Positions 10,901-20,685 of a stretch of 64,000 bases of DNA are shown here, in pieces; the first letter of the stretch is position 1, and every line of letters starts with the position of its first letter. A model generated the notes under the pieces. That model did no database searches, was not told the DNA's origin, and saw nothing but the letters and a program-made list of their open reading frames with translations. Position numbers and translations under genes: made by a program. The stretch spans positions 547,999,531 through 548,063,530 of the forward strand of contig NC_135497.1 in assembly GCF_052857255.1 (NCBI RefSeq), read 5' to 3'. The DNA comes from Amblyomma americanum (taxonomy: Eukaryota > Arthropoda > Arachnida > Ixodida > Ixodidae).

Positions 10901-11221
10901 GCCCGATATACCATCCGGCAACGACACAGCATCGGAACAAATGTAGCTGGGATGGTCAAAACTTTCGTTCCCGATTGTGAAGCGCAAAAGGTACAGTCCT
11001 CCCGTGCCGAGGTCAGCTTCTGTGATGCCCACGAATCTTACTTTCGGAGATTCTCGGGCCTCATGCACCTGCCTGTCTCCCTTCCTTGTCAGCAGATCAA
11101 AAAACTTTTGCTTAAGGAGCGTTATCCGGGAGCCAGTGTCAACCAACAGACTGCAAGTGACCCCGTTTACCACGAATTTGGCAATCGGGCAGGATCTCCA
11201 AAAACGCTTACAATAGCACAG
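7961..11221 (-). CDS. Pol polyprotein of gypsy element 1 (protease, RT, RNase H, integrase)
   Basis: Replicates and integrates the retrotransposon. Visible in order: an aspartic protease active site LLVDTGSRITLL near the start; reverse transcriptase with FVYMDDIIIYS about 460 codons in; RNase H beginning IVATDASKFAAGAVLS near codon 600; the integrase H2C2 zinc finger (HDAPYAGHFG to CANCRSC, about codons 810-855); and the integrase core with MDILGPL, LLTDQGSNF and a downstream ERLN, supplying D, D and E. I give the end of the open frame after two adjacent in-frame stops at 11222-11227; no ATG lies near the protease, so translation would need readthrough, frameshifting or processing from gag, which ends at 11265 in another frame. 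The frame terminates at 7961 before the GPY/F module. About 1070 conserved residues are otherwise uninterrupted. Confidence 0.9.
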   Translation of the reverse strand: MCYCKRFWRSCPIAKFVVNGVTCSLLVDTGSRITLLKQKFFDLLTRKGDRQVHEARESPKVRFVGITEADLGTGGLYLLRFTIGNESFDHPSYICSDAVSLPDGISGLVGEDLLRQHGIDLILSQNCLSCRGALVPLANREAEYVARVDYGEQSAKEGSLTHAGVSVRTRETVVPPRSEIICVGAMSAQIDEGHIGVVEPIEGLAIGLSVAGCLVTVDSKKRVPVRLCNDSQQELHLPKNKNIATFSTAEVDEQGTPICTTGLVNERKGKEGNLQFDLSHIDCKERGRVEGLLQRYSDVFAASKLDLGKCGVIKHRITTGDSPPVYQRAYRIPYSQREEMDRQVQELIDKGIVEHSKSPWGAPALLVEKPDGSFRLVIDYRRLNSITRIDPYPLTQVQETLAQLGSAKYFTVVDLTSGFWQIEMDPNDVDKTAFNTPSGHFQWRRMPMGLVNSPAVWQRTADVILAGLLGKRCFVYMDDIIIYSSTFAEHLEAIEEVLVRLRAAGLKLKPSKCQLLQQQVKYLGHIVSTDGVEPEAGKLSSVRDFPRPTGVRGVREFLGLVGYYRRHVRDFARIAKPLTALTAKNIEFVWSEEAEVAFEELKEKLITAPLLGYPNFSQPFIVATDASKFAAGAVLSQNFDDKEHPIAFASRQFSPVEQRYSATERECLAVVWAVRHFRCYLYGHRFRLVTDCQPLKWLLNVKDPSSRLARWNLQLQEYDFEIEHKPGKVHTNADALSRANLVRTVNEFCPAINTNDLRTEQRKDKGLEKTFHAISGGIARDPDNCYFVDNEGTLRKRTRPTRSGRKASQVWERVVVPKSMVPHVLRVFHDAPYAGHFGVLKTQRRLERYYYWQGMRSDVKEYCANCRSCLERKTPKNRRPAPLQEFEEVSTPFERVGMDILGPLPTTTTGNKYVLVCVDHLTKYAEITALPDQKAETVARAFVETVVLRHGVPRQLLTDQGSNFVSRLMKDVYNLLGIDKRQTTPYHPACNGAVERLNQTASKLLSHYVSRDQQDWDLWIPFAVFSYNTAVHESSGDSPVYLLYGRDPDTPNAVVDGQRRVPYGSLDDYRAYTLSVCRSRQGLPVS

Positions 11222-11264
11222 CTATTACTGCTCTCCCCCCCAACCGGCTCGGCTGCGGGGGACT

Positions 11265-12158
11265 CTACGCGTTTTTTGGCACAATATATCTTTGTTCCAT
11301 CCCCGTGTTGGTCGGCGCGCGCTGCTGCCCATTTGGCGTACCGGATTCGCGGTTTAGCTCGGGACAGTATCTGGCAACGTGTCCGTACCCTCTGCAAGCA
11401 TAACAGCGAACCTGCCTCCTTTCACGGTTCCGGAAATTGCCCCTGTTATTTAACTGTAGGCCTTCCGCGAGGAGCGCCTCCAGCCGGTCTAGCCTATCGG
11501 TCAACTGAGTAACATTCGCGTCGGCGCTTGCACTTTTTGGCTCTGTTACAAGCCGCACCTTCTCCTCACTGGAGACAAGCAACTCATTACGCTCCTCGTC
11601 TACAGCTGCCTCTACCGCTCCTTCAAAAGTAGACTGCACCTTAGACAGAACAAACCTGCGCACCGGATCCCTCAAGCCAGTGATGAACTGGGACGTCATC
11701 TGCTCCAGAAGCAGCTCTCTGGCGTGCTTTTGCTTCGAACTATCAGGCCCCGGTTCTCGCGCTAGGGTTTCGTTCCCAAGGAAGCGAAGGCGGGAGGCAA
11801 ACGCGCGTGCGTCTTCCCCCGGCTTCTGCCGAGCGTCGAGGAACCGCCTGAGCTTTACGCTAGAAGGTTCCCTGTCAAAATATTTAAACGCTAGCTTTTT
11901 AAATTCAGCCAACGTGCCCGCCTTCCTGACTCCCTCATCTCTCCAGGCAAAATCATGTGCTGCCGCTGACATGCGACATTTCGCCATTCCCAGCTGTTGT
12001 GCATCCGTTAACCCGCCCATTTTGCACACCTGCTCCAACATGTCAAAAAATTCAACAATAGACGGCCCCTGACCGTCGCCAGTGAATCTCTCCACCATGT
12101 TTGCTAATGCAAGTACGCTTGCCCCAAAGGGCTGTGCACTCGAGTGGGCTTCTTCCAT
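11265..12158 (-). CDS. Gag protein of gypsy element 1
   Basis: Structural protein that packages the element RNA into virus-like particles in the cytoplasm. 297 codons from an ATG at 12158, about 80 bp inside the 5' LTR. The first 200 residues match the retrotransposon Gag layout (AMAKCRMSAAAHDFAW-type helical region, then LKKLAFKYFDREPSS and a segment rich in LRFLGNE and FITGLRDP), and a single CCHC zinc knuckle CYACRGYGHVARYC lies near residue 255. The frame is intact. Its stop (11265-11267) follows an A-rich CCAAAAAAC run that could be slippery, but the pol frame has stops between, so ordinary -1 shifting does not connect the two in this copy. Confidence 0.88.
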   Translation of the reverse strand: MEEAHSSAQPFGASVLALANMVERFTGDGQGPSIVEFFDMLEQVCKMGGLTDAQQLGMAKCRMSAAAHDFAWRDEGVRKAGTLAEFKKLAFKYFDREPSSVKLRRFLDARQKPGEDARAFASRLRFLGNETLAREPGPDSSKQKHARELLLEQMTSQFITGLRDPVRRFVLSKVQSTFEGAVEAAVDEERNELLVSSEEKVRLVTEPKSASADANVTQLTDRLDRLEALLAEGLQLNNRGNFRNRERRQVRCYACRGYGHVARYCPELNRESGTPNGQQRAPTNTGMEQRYIVPKNA

Positions 12159-12239
12159 ATTAGACCAAATATAGTCAGTGCCTCAAGCTCCTCTCGCCGG
12201 GGGTGCAGTCCAGCTTTTGCCCAATGATTTAAGTGTGGA

Positions 12240-12255
12240 CCCCACTTCTGACACC
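12240..12255 (-). promoter_or_regulatory. Primer binding site, tRNA-Leu type
   Basis: On the minus strand, two bases inside the 5' LTR, the sequence GGTGTCAGAAGTGGGG is complementary to the 3' end of tRNA-Leu (which ends ...CCCACTTCTGACA plus CCA). The near-identical site occurs in gypsy element 2 at 38111. Confidence 0.8.
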
Positions 12256-12257
12256 GA

Positions 12258-12947
12258 TGTGATGAACCAGTTTCTTAAAATGGCCCTGGGCCTGGGCATG
12301 AGGAGATTGATGCACCGACTCCAAAATGATTTTGAAGTGATTTAATTAAAGCATCTGGCTCGATGCCGCTTACGGGACAGAAGCTGGGCTCGTCGTCGCC
12401 GGGGCTGAGTCAGCGTGGTGTGGCACGGGCTCGATGAATGGCTGGTTGTCTGCAGCGGCCGGGCTGGGAGTTCCTCGTGGCTGTGCTGCCCTCGTTCTCG
12501 GCTGGTCGTTGGATGAGCTGCCAGGCGTGGAGGCGCGTTGGCGAAGGTCGAACGTTAGCGACGGCTAGACCCCGGGCTCAGGTCAATGTGCAGCCCCAGT
12601 CTTCTGCCTCGCTCCGTCTCCGGCCCTCTCGTCCACTCGCCCCGATCGCTCTCCCCCTTCCTCCCGTCGGCTTCCGCTTTTAAAGCCTTTGCTTCTTTCT
12701 CCAGCCGTGGCCGCGCCTTTGTCCACTCCCCCGTGGCTCTCGAGGGGTGCACAATGACGGGGGCACTCAAGCGTCGTTCGACAGGGCCGTCGACGGTTAC
12801 CATATATGGTCATGTTTCTCCGCCACAACCAAGTATGGTCATGTCTCTCCGCTGCGACCCGACGCCAGGACGGCGCGGCCAACCGTCTCCAGGAAAAGTC
12901 ACTGACCGGCTCGCCGTGGCACCGGTGCATGTGCACGAATCGTCACA
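12258..12947 (-). repeat. 5' LTR of gypsy element 1
   Basis: 690 bp, same ends as the partner LTR. Being the 5' LTR it should hold the promoter. A CArG-like palindrome (12800-12809) and 19-bp direct repeats are the only recognisable candidate control motifs. Confidence 0.95.
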
Positions 12948-12951
12948 CCAG

Positions 12952-14290
12952 TGCAACTGTCGCAAGCCTTCGTTACAATATCACAATTTTTCGGTACGAA
13001 AATGAAAAAATGCTTTTGAAGTCTGCTAGTATGAAAAAGAAATTTCAGGAAAAAATGAGTTGACACAAATTATTGTCCTTATTTTTTTCAAAACAGTGTA
13101 GGGTCTTTGCAAACTCAGCGATATACTAAAAGTGGCCCAACACTGTTCAGTGAACTTGTGGTATGCTTAGGATGTTAAATTGTTACAGAGTAAACTAGCA
13201 GCTTTATCAGAGAGTATGTTGCACCTAGCAAGGATGTCTTTGTTTCAGGTGAATTTAGCATCATTCATGTCCAGAATAGGCTGTTTTTTATTCGGTATGG
13301 CGAACTCAGTAAATAATATTTTTCAAAACAGCCGGGCAGCATGTCATGTGCCATTTTTTTGCAGACAGATTTTGCCACCAGCAATAAAGTTATTTTTTCT
13401 TTCTTAATTTCTGTGTCATTTAGCATCTTCGAAACTGAAAGACCATCAAAGCAAAAAAATGTTTTCTATGGAAACAAAATTGGCACCTGAAATTGCACCT
13501 GTTGTGTAGCAGTGCAAATGAAATCCATGAATCGACACATGACTGGTGACTAAAATAATATGAAAGGTACTGATACCTCATTAATTTGAACTTCCAGGGA
13601 CCGTAAGAAATGCCCGTATTAATCGGTGCCCCCCTCCCATCCCTATATACACAAAAAAAGACTGGCCAAAATACGGTGAAGCGTTGTGAAGAAGCTTCAT
13701 CACACAAACTCCCGTGAGGAGTTCGCAGGTAGTTTTGGCATCAGAAAAAATTAGCACGGAGAGGAATGCACATTGACGTCTGAACAGCGAGACTGCTTCT
13801 GAAAAGGTGAAAAATGGCCAGCGACGTGCCAATCAGCGTCCGAAAGTGGCGCAGCTGAGTTACGATGGATGGCTAATGTACGGCTGAGGCCCCGTCATCA
13901 CCGCACATTAGCGGCGAAGCTCAGAAACAAACTACCGTCACCACGTCTATCATTTCACGCACGTCATAGATGGGCGGATTGCTAGGAAAGTTGCGAAGGC
14001 TACTGGATGAATTCCACGAGTATAGGCGTCAAGTATGTAGCACGTTAGAAAAGGATCAGACAAAAACCGTGCGTCTTCGCGTCGTGATTGTTCAAAGTGG
14101 GTGGTCGGCCACCTTGTTCTCATATCGTGAATATTGGGAGAGCCCACTTGCAGGGTTTTGCACGAGGTCTTAGCCTAATGGCGTTCAGATGTGATCGGTC
14201 CGTGCATAAACGATGAAGAGAGCAAAAAGGACACCATTGTACTCTTCTTTTCCTGACATCTTAAACTCTACCTGTGGATATTTTGCCACG
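12952..14290. other. No gene recognised
   Basis: AT-rich DNA without supportable coding sequence. The stretch at 13573-13635 (CTCATTAATTTGAACTTCCA then GGGACCGTAAGAAATG) resembles the end of a Tigger-like transposon, but no partner end was found. Confidence 0.4.
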
Positions 14291-14509
14291 GTATTGTGGC
14301 TTTCATTACAGCCATCATTACGGAGTGCGTAATAGAAGTAGGCGGTAGGACGGCTCGGCAGGATACCGGCAAGCTGTCTCAGGAGACAAAAGATCTGATT
14401 AAGAAGCGCCAAAGCATGAGGGCGTCTAACCCTACAGACAGAATAGAACTGGCAGAGCTATCGAAGTTAATATTTAAGCACAAGGGTAGCTGACATAAGG
14501 AAGCTTAAT

Positions 14510-15037
14510 ATGCAGAGAATCGGGCATGCTCTAAAGAACGGAGGCAGCCTAAAAGCGGTGAAGAGGAAACTGGGCATAGGTAAAAATCAGATGTATGCAC
14601 TTAGAGACAAGGAGGGCAATGTCATTAGCAATATAGATAAGATAGTTAAAATAGCCAAAGAGCTCTACACAAACCTGTACAACAGCCAATGTAATCAGAA
14701 TGTTAATGATAGAGACAGTAGCGCACAGCAATATGTCATCCCACCAGTAATGAAACAGGAAGTAGAGAAAGCCCTAGGAGCAATGCAAAGGGGAAAAGCA
14801 GCTGGTGAGGATCAGATAACAGCAGATCTCTTCAAGGAAAGAGGGGAGATTGTGCTAGAACATGTAGCCGCCCTGTATACGCAATGCCTTATGACCTCGA
14901 CCATACCAGAAGCTTCGAAGAATGCAAACATTATCATAATTCATAAGAAGGGAGACGCCAAGGACTTGAAAAATTACATACCGATCAGCTTACTGTCCGT
15001 TGCCTACAACGTATTCACTAAGGTAATCGCTAATTGA
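14510..15037 (+). pseudogene. RTE-like RT, N-terminal palm and finger region
   Basis: 175-codon fragment containing the linker before the RT (NGGSLKAVKRKLGIGKNQMY), the GEDQITADLF block and the NYIPISLL block, corresponding to RT domains 0-2A. It ends at a stop just before the RATLDFNQPNNQAGFRKGYS-like continuation, which lies in sequence downstream of the stop. Not functional on its own. Confidence 0.7.
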
Positions 15038-15130
15038 GTCAGGGCAACCTTAGACTTCAATCAACCAAACAATCAGGCAGGATTTCGTAAAGGATACTCC
15101 ACAATAGATCATATTCACGCTATCAAACAG

Positions 15131-15448
15131 GTGATAGAGAAATGCACAGAATATAACCAACCCCTATATATAGCCTTCATTGATTACGAGAAAGCATTTG
15201 ACTCAGTGGAAACCTCAGCAGTCATACAGGCATTGCATAATCAGGGTGCAGGTGAGCCTTATGTGAAAATACTGGAAGATATATCTAGCAACTGCACAGC
15301 TACAATAGTTTTCCGTAAAGTCAGCAATAAGATTCCAATAAGGGAGGGCGTCAGGCAACAAGACATGGTCTCGCCTATGCTATTCACTGCCTGTTTACAG
15401 GAGGTATTTCGAGGCCTAAATTTGAAATTGGGAACAGTTGGGAATTAA
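15131..15448 (+). pseudogene. RTE-like RT, motifs A and B
   Basis: 105 codons with the metal-binding motif A aspartate in FIDYEKAFDS and motif B GVRQQDMVSPMLF. The catalytic FADD of motif C lies about 30 bp beyond the stop in another frame (15480). This shows the same decayed element as its neighbours. Confidence 0.7.
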
Positions 15449-15690
15449 AGTAGACGGAGGATACCCAAATAATTTGCGATTCGCTGATGACATTGCCTTA
15501 TTAATTCACTGAGGAGATGAACTGCAAAGCATGATCAATGAGTTAAACAGGCAGAGCAGAACGGTGGGTCTCAAAAATTAACATGCACAAAACCACAGTA
15601 ATGTTCAACATTTTAGCAAGAGAACATCAGTTCACAATTGGCAATGAGGTGCTGGAAGTGGTAAGAGAATAATTCTACTTAGGGCAGGTA

Positions 15691-16038
15691 GTGACAGCTG
15701 ATCTGGATAATGAGAGGGAAGTAACTAGAAGGATAAGAATGGGGTGGAGCCCATATGGCAGGTTCCCTCAGATCATGAATGGCAGTTTGCCAATATCCCT
15801 CAAGAGAAAAGCATACAACAGCTGTATCTTACCGGTACTCACCTACGGGGCAGAAACGTGGGGGCTAACGAAAAGGGTTCAGCGTAAGTTAAGCACAAAG
15901 CCGCGAGCTATGGAAAGAAAAATGATAGGTGTAACATTAAGAGACCGCAAGCGGGCGGAGTGTGTGATGGAACAAATGCGGGTTAATTACATCCTAGTCG
16001 AAATCAAGAGGAAGAAATGGCTTGGGCAGGGCATGTAA
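15691..16038 (+). pseudogene. RTE-like RT, C-terminal thumb region
   Basis: 115 codons including GSLPISLKRKAYNSCILPVL, TYGAETWGLTKRVQRKL and MERKMIGVTLRDRKR, the highly conserved C-terminal end of RTE-type ORFs. The stop precedes the usual WAGHVMR segment, which is recognisable out of frame just downstream. Confidence 0.7.
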
Positions 16039-16542
16039 TGTGAAGGCAAGATAACCGCTGGTCCTTAAGGGTAACGGAGTGGATTCCAAGAGAAAGTAAG
16101 CATAGCAGGCAGCGGCAGAAGGTTAGGTGGACGGATGAGATTAAGAAGTTTGTGGGGATCCAGTAGCCGCAGCTGGAAAAGGACAGGGTTAATTGGAGAG
16201 ACATGGGAGAGGTGTTTGCCCTGCGGTGGGCGTAGTCAGGCTGATGATGATGATGATTGTTGTGGTTATTAAAGTCGGGCACAATATTCAATCGCTGCCA
16301 AATATTTGGAAATTCTCGAATATCAATTTCACTAATCGAATAACCAACTTATTCGATTTGTATTTGAAATTTTGAATTTTTGCATGCCCCTAGGTTTTAA
16401 TGCTCACAACATAAAATGGTTTTTCCGAAATGCAAGGTGTGCACATTGTTCACTGCTGAGATTTGCTCAGTCAAAGCACTTGCGCACATTTTGTTTTTCA
16501 CAGCACTCTTGTGCTGATGTTGTATGTGTCTTCTTTTTACAG

Positions 16543-16657
16543 GAAGAACAACGACGACGTGGTCATGGTGGCAGGAGGCGAGGGTTTAGATGTGACACTG
16601 TACACATCCAAGGCTGAGGAGAGCATGATCACCCAAACAGGCTACTATCTTGCTTAA
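16543..16657 (+). CDS. Probable last coding exon of an unidentified host gene
   Basis: A polypyrimidine tract followed by TTTTTACAG (AG at 16541-16542) gives a good splice acceptor. The exon then reads KNNDDVVMVAGGEGLDVTLY and TSKAEESMITQTGYYLA before a TAA at 16655-16657; the first base completes a split codon. Unlike the surroundings, codons here end mostly in C or G (AAC GAC GAC GTG GTC). The stop is followed by an AT-rich stretch with AATAAA at 16880, consistent with a 220-bp 3' UTR. I do not recognise the protein. Upstream exons should lie on the plus strand before 14.3 kb or outside the window, with the RTE element inside the last intron. It could be a chance open frame, but acceptor, codon bias and poly(A) signal together argue against that. 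Confidence 0.5.
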
Positions 16658-16879
16658 TGTTGAATCCTGTTTCATTTTTAATTGTACAGACAACATTTTT
16701 ATATAAATATTAAATGTAGTTCGATCGACATATACAATGTATTCACGTTAATCTGCTCATCTGTTTTTTCGTGGCATTCTCACCACCTCGTGACAGTATA
16801 TAACTAAATTACAGCAGAACTACTTCCTTTCATGTCTCCTTCACTGCTTGTAATTTGACATCAAAACAAATTGAAGTTG

Positions 16880-16885
16880 AATAAA
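16880..16885 (+). terminator. AATAAA poly(A) signal
   Basis: Lies 222 bp downstream of the stop codon of the candidate host exon in an otherwise motif-poor AT-rich region. Confidence 0.45.
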
Positions 16886-16958
16886 ACAGAGAGGTGTGGC
16901 TTGCAAAAGCACTGAACTACTCATGGTGTTTAACAACTGGGCTAGTTGGTGATCTTTA

Positions 16959-17468
16959 GATTCAGTGCACATGGTGACTAGCGCTAAAGGCAAGGACAGA
17001 AGAAAGAAGGATGGACACCACGAGCGCTAGACATCAACTGGTTTATTCCAGACAGACACATTCAGTATATAGGCAAACATGTACAATGGACCACACCCTA
17101 AAGCGCATGTGCAACGGCAGCTTCTGGTTCAAGAAATGTAATTCTTTTGATGACAAAGATAATGTTGAGTTGCTTACGCAGGACTGTTGTTGCATGTAAA
17201 TGAGGAATGCTTCCAGTATTTCGCGTTCCTTCTGGTCTGAGCTTGCAAAAATGTTCCTAGTCTGATTATAAATCAGAGCACATTTATCCTTGCAACGTTT
17301 GCAATGTGCCGCCAAATGTCCCAGACCTGATAATGCCTCGACAGCCAGCTTGTTCTCCATTAGCCGAACATTGATACGATGGTCAGTTTGGCCGATGTAG
17401 CAATTCCTGCATGACAAGGGAATTCTTCTGTCCTTGTCTTTAGCACTAGTTACCATGTGCATTGAATC
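16959..17468 (-). mobile_element. Penelope-like element fragment flanked by inverted repeats
   Basis: A minus-strand GIY-YIG-type coding fragment sits between two inverted copies of a segment of about 46 bp: 16959-17005 (GATTCAGTGCACATGGTGAC then TAGCGCTAAAGGCAAGGACA) and, inverted, 17423-17468. By eye they match at about 90 percent. Penelope-like elements commonly carry copies of their terminal region in inverted or tandem array as a result of their unusual insertion. The RT domain is missing, so this is a severely 5'-truncated copy. Confidence 0.65.
17043..17462 (-). pseudogene. GIY-YIG endonuclease C-terminal part of a Penelope-like element
   Basis: In Penelope-like elements the RT is followed by a GIY-YIG endonuclease thought to nick target DNA. 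Here IPLSCRNCYIGQTDHRINVR contains the second YIG block and catalytic arginine region, followed by HLAAHCKRCKDKC and the REILEAFLI segment holding the conserved glutamate, then CVSNSTLSLSSKELHFLN, the usual C-terminal signature. The GIY half and the whole RT are absent. The frame is open for 139 codons, but the first residues come from inverted-repeat sequence, so there is no authentic start. Confidence 0.7.
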
Positions 17469-20400
17469 TACTGATGGTGACTTTGAATGCAGATTTCATC
17501 ATTGCACAAACGAGTTACTACTTTTTTGGATAAAGTTACTATTACTGGCTTATTTAAAAAAATATTAAAAGTTGCAGTCTACATAGAAGAAAAGTGGACG
17601 CTGGCCGCACCACCTGCGTGTGCTTTTTTCGTATATAAAAATGGCACTAAACCTTAAAGAATACCCTCCAACCAATGTCTTCGACCAATTGTCATGACGT
17701 CATGGGTTTCCAAGGAAAAACTCCATACCTACTCTGTTTTCCGGGAAATTCTGATAAGCCCCACTCTGCCATCTTTTCTTTTTGTATTACTCTGTATTTA
17801 TAATGCCCATTTGGAGTGCTTTTCTGATTGAAATAGGGACTTTAAGCAGCATGGTGCAGGAGGTGCGACTAAGTGTGACTCATACTGAGGCGGTTCTAAT
17901 TGGGAGAAAGCGGTTCATACTGGTTCTAAAGCAGAAATGCTTTACAAATACAGCCAAAGCAACAAAAAGGAAAGAACAGAGTCAAGTTTGTCCAAGTTCT
18001 GAGAAAAACCTGCGCGAACAACGAGCAAGAGGTTAGTGGTAGAGTAGTAGCGACACAATAGTCTGACGCCAGATGGAGCCACGTCGCACTAGTTACATTT
18101 GGCGCGAATTTCAAATCCCCGTAGAAAATACACAACTTTGAGAGCCTGTAAAATGCAGGCACTAGGTTCGATTTGTATAAAAATTGTGGCTTAGCAGAAG
18201 AAAACTGGAGGAAATGTCGCAGGTTAAATTTTGATATTTAGCTTAGTTTTTTCATGAGATGACATCAAAGATTGAAATATCTAAAAACACAATTTTTCGC
18301 GATATTTACCTCTGATTTGTAAAAAAATGAAGCTTAAAAAATAAAATCTCTTCAAAACATTTTCTCTCTTCACTAACGAAGAAAGCACTGCCACAAACCT
18401 CATGAAAATTTAACCATATTTAGACACGCTATAGCTTCTGAAAGTTCCCTTGTATTTCCTATGGACGCTGTCGCTGGTGAACCCGCTTGAGCACATCTGC
18501 CTGAGGTCCCCCTCTCCCACCAGAGCTCATTGTGACATGGGGGACATGAGTGAAGGCCGTCGATTACCACTGCAGCAATTTTGATGACTTCAAGGCTGTT
18601 ACTGGCAGATTTTCAGCAGAAGAAAGCATTCAAGGCCCTGGCTGTCCTGTCTGAAGACACCCTTCAAGGAGATCTGGCTTGTTATTGCTCTCATTTTACA
18701 TATCTTGCAGCCACCACTCAAGGGCTTGGAAGTGCAGGCAATATTCTCTTCGAGTACATCAGTATAACAGTAGATGCAGCAGAATGGCATGGCGCTCTCC
18801 CCACCGTGGACATATTGCTAACAAGATTCGCTTGAAGCTGCAGTCAGTGGTAGAAAAATAACGGCAATAATTCCAATCGCCATTATGCATCAAACATTCC
18901 AAACTGCAAATGTGCTCCGTAACCATCACTTGTTGTTAACTGCCTGTTTTCTTCTTAACAGCTTGTTCTCAATGAGACCAGAGAAAGTTTTGAACTGAGA
19001 AACCGAGAGATAATCTTGTCCAGCTTCTCAAGTAGTAGATATGACATGGCTGTGCCCTGTACAGGAAGACACCACACTGCAGACTTTTTGTGATGCCTCG
19101 CTTATTTCAAGGACCAGTTAAACTGTGCTTCTTAACAGCTGCTTCTCATGGCTACGATACACTCCATTGTTGTTTTCGTTGCAGGTAACTTATGTGCGAG
19201 GGTCAAGAACGCTCTGTTTATAAATATTGATTGCGCCTATATGTGCCCTTTTCAAGTTCTATTATGCCTAATTTAGGAGTCTATAACGATTTTTTAAGCA
19301 TGAAATGCTTTGAGCTCTCGTTATCAGTGTGCTAGGGTGACCGTGGTGCCAAAGCGGAGGAGAACACTGAAACGAGCCTAAACGAATTTTGGCAAAGCTC
19401 CACCAGCTGGGTCCAGCACCCGCTGAAACTACACGGTTCGCTTCCATGTTTGTGGAGGATTTTCTGCCGAAGAAAACGTGCCCTTTGCAATGGATGCGTA
19501 ATGTATACTTCTTACCGATTCTCCGATTTTGCACAGAAAAGCTACACAAAAGAAGGCAGATTGTAAGAAAATTCGAGGCTGGCATGCAACCGTATAACCG
19601 TTTTTGTGATTTTCTCGCTTTTTGGCGTGCGTTTCTTTGTACTGTGCTCATGGGTCAGGTATATGTATTGTGTCACACTTGCCTAATAGCAGTTTTGTTT
19701 TTTCTTCGCCTTTTCACCAGTGTGCGGCACTGCCTGTGGATGTCGGGCAGGCAAATTAAGTTTGACTGCCAGCGGGTTCATCTCGCCTCATGAGGTGTCA
19801 CAGGCTACACTTAGAAGCTAAGTGCCAGTCAAAATGTACTCTGTCGAGCAACATATACTATGTATGCGCTTTCCCTGCACTATTTTGCTAAGGTGGCGCC
19901 GCTGTGCTTGTCTTCCACGACAGGCACTTAAAGATGTGACGAACTTCGGGATGATACATTACAGTTGCTGCAGCACTAGCACTTTCTAAGCCCACACAGA
20001 GGCGCACATACTTTACGGCCTAACCTGCCTCAAGAAAGACACGGTCTGGTTGACTAGCGTTCTGGAGTCATGTATAAATGCAGCACTGCCAGCGTACCGC
20101 GCGGCAGGTGTGTCCACACATGGCAATCGCATACATCAGTCTGGCGCTAGACGTATGACGCCAGCACTTCTCCCAAACATATTCCCCCAAAGTAAATCAC
20201 CCCGGCATTGTACGAGAATTTTCACCGCACAGGAAAGCTGACGGTTCACAAGTACTGTGTGAAAAGTGTTTCAGCTGAATAGAGTTGCTCGCCGGAGTTT
20301 CTGCGAGGCTATGATTTTTGCAGCCAATTTCAATGAAGTTAATCATGCGACGCTGCGCGAATGACTCTGAACGCAGGTATCACTCGTTTAAAATGACAGG

Positions 20401-20675
20401 GGTGTTACAGTCACCAGAATTTAGCAGCTTCAGCGATTAATTTTTTATATGTTGAAGTGCATGAAGTTGCTGCAAAGGCACTGCAGATCAATGCGCTACT
20501 GTGCAAGAATGCCGTTAGGCATGTGCAAGGAGTTTTGAGGGAATGAAGATTTCATTAGCACTGTAATAAATTGGGGGATGTTTGGAAAACAGGTACCAGA
20601 ATATAAAACCTTCCACCTATTTCCTGTTCCTGAAGAAATCAATTGTCTGTATTTGGGCAACTATTAAGATATATT
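17469..20675. other. 3.2 kb with no recognised gene
   Basis: Short open frames only, none with a motif or splice context. Composition is mixed AT-rich. It may be intergenic or intronic; old repeats beyond my recognition are likely. Confidence 0.4.
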
Positions 20676-20685
20676 ACTGATCCTC

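Larger units (their letters stand above)
6573..12947 (-). mobile_element. Ty3/gypsy LTR retrotransposon 1, young but defective
   Basis: A complete structural unit on the minus strand: 690-bp LTRs at both ends, 4-bp target duplication CCAG (6569-6572 and 12948-12951), tRNA-Leu-type primer binding site, gag, and pol in the order protease, reverse transcriptase, RNase H, integrase, which is diagnostic for Ty3/gypsy. By eye the two LTRs differ at only two positions, so insertion was recent. Yet the copy is damaged: the integrase C-terminus is out of frame with the rest of pol, apparently with loss of the linker before the GPY/F module. No envelope gene is seen. A CA-rich microsatellite lies in the region between pol and the 3' LTR (about 7312-7338). 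Confidence 0.95.
14296..16262 (+). mobile_element. RTE-like non-LTR retrotransposon, pseudogenised
   Basis: A chain of plus-strand RT blocks in different frames: AAGEDQITADLFK and NYIPISLLSVAYNVFTK (about 14800-15030), FIDYEKAFDSVE (about 15175-15210), REGVRQQDMVSPMLF (about 15340-15385), FADDIAL (15480), then PVLTYGAETWGLTKR and ERKMIGVTLRDRKR (15830-15955) and a KWLGQGM-type end. This C-terminal signature (YGAETW, then a GVSLRDR-like block) is typical of RTE-clade elements. At least four frameshifts or stops break the protein. The copy ends in a short ATG/GATGAT simple repeat near 16240-16258, as RTE elements do. The endonuclease part upstream of 14296 is missing, so it is 5'-truncated. A 3'-end fragment of the same family lies inverted at 58308. 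Confidence 0.8.

Noticed and set aside
13573..13635. End of a second Tigger-like transposon
   Set aside because: One end resembles a Tigger terminus but no partner end, TA pair or transposase fragment could be found.
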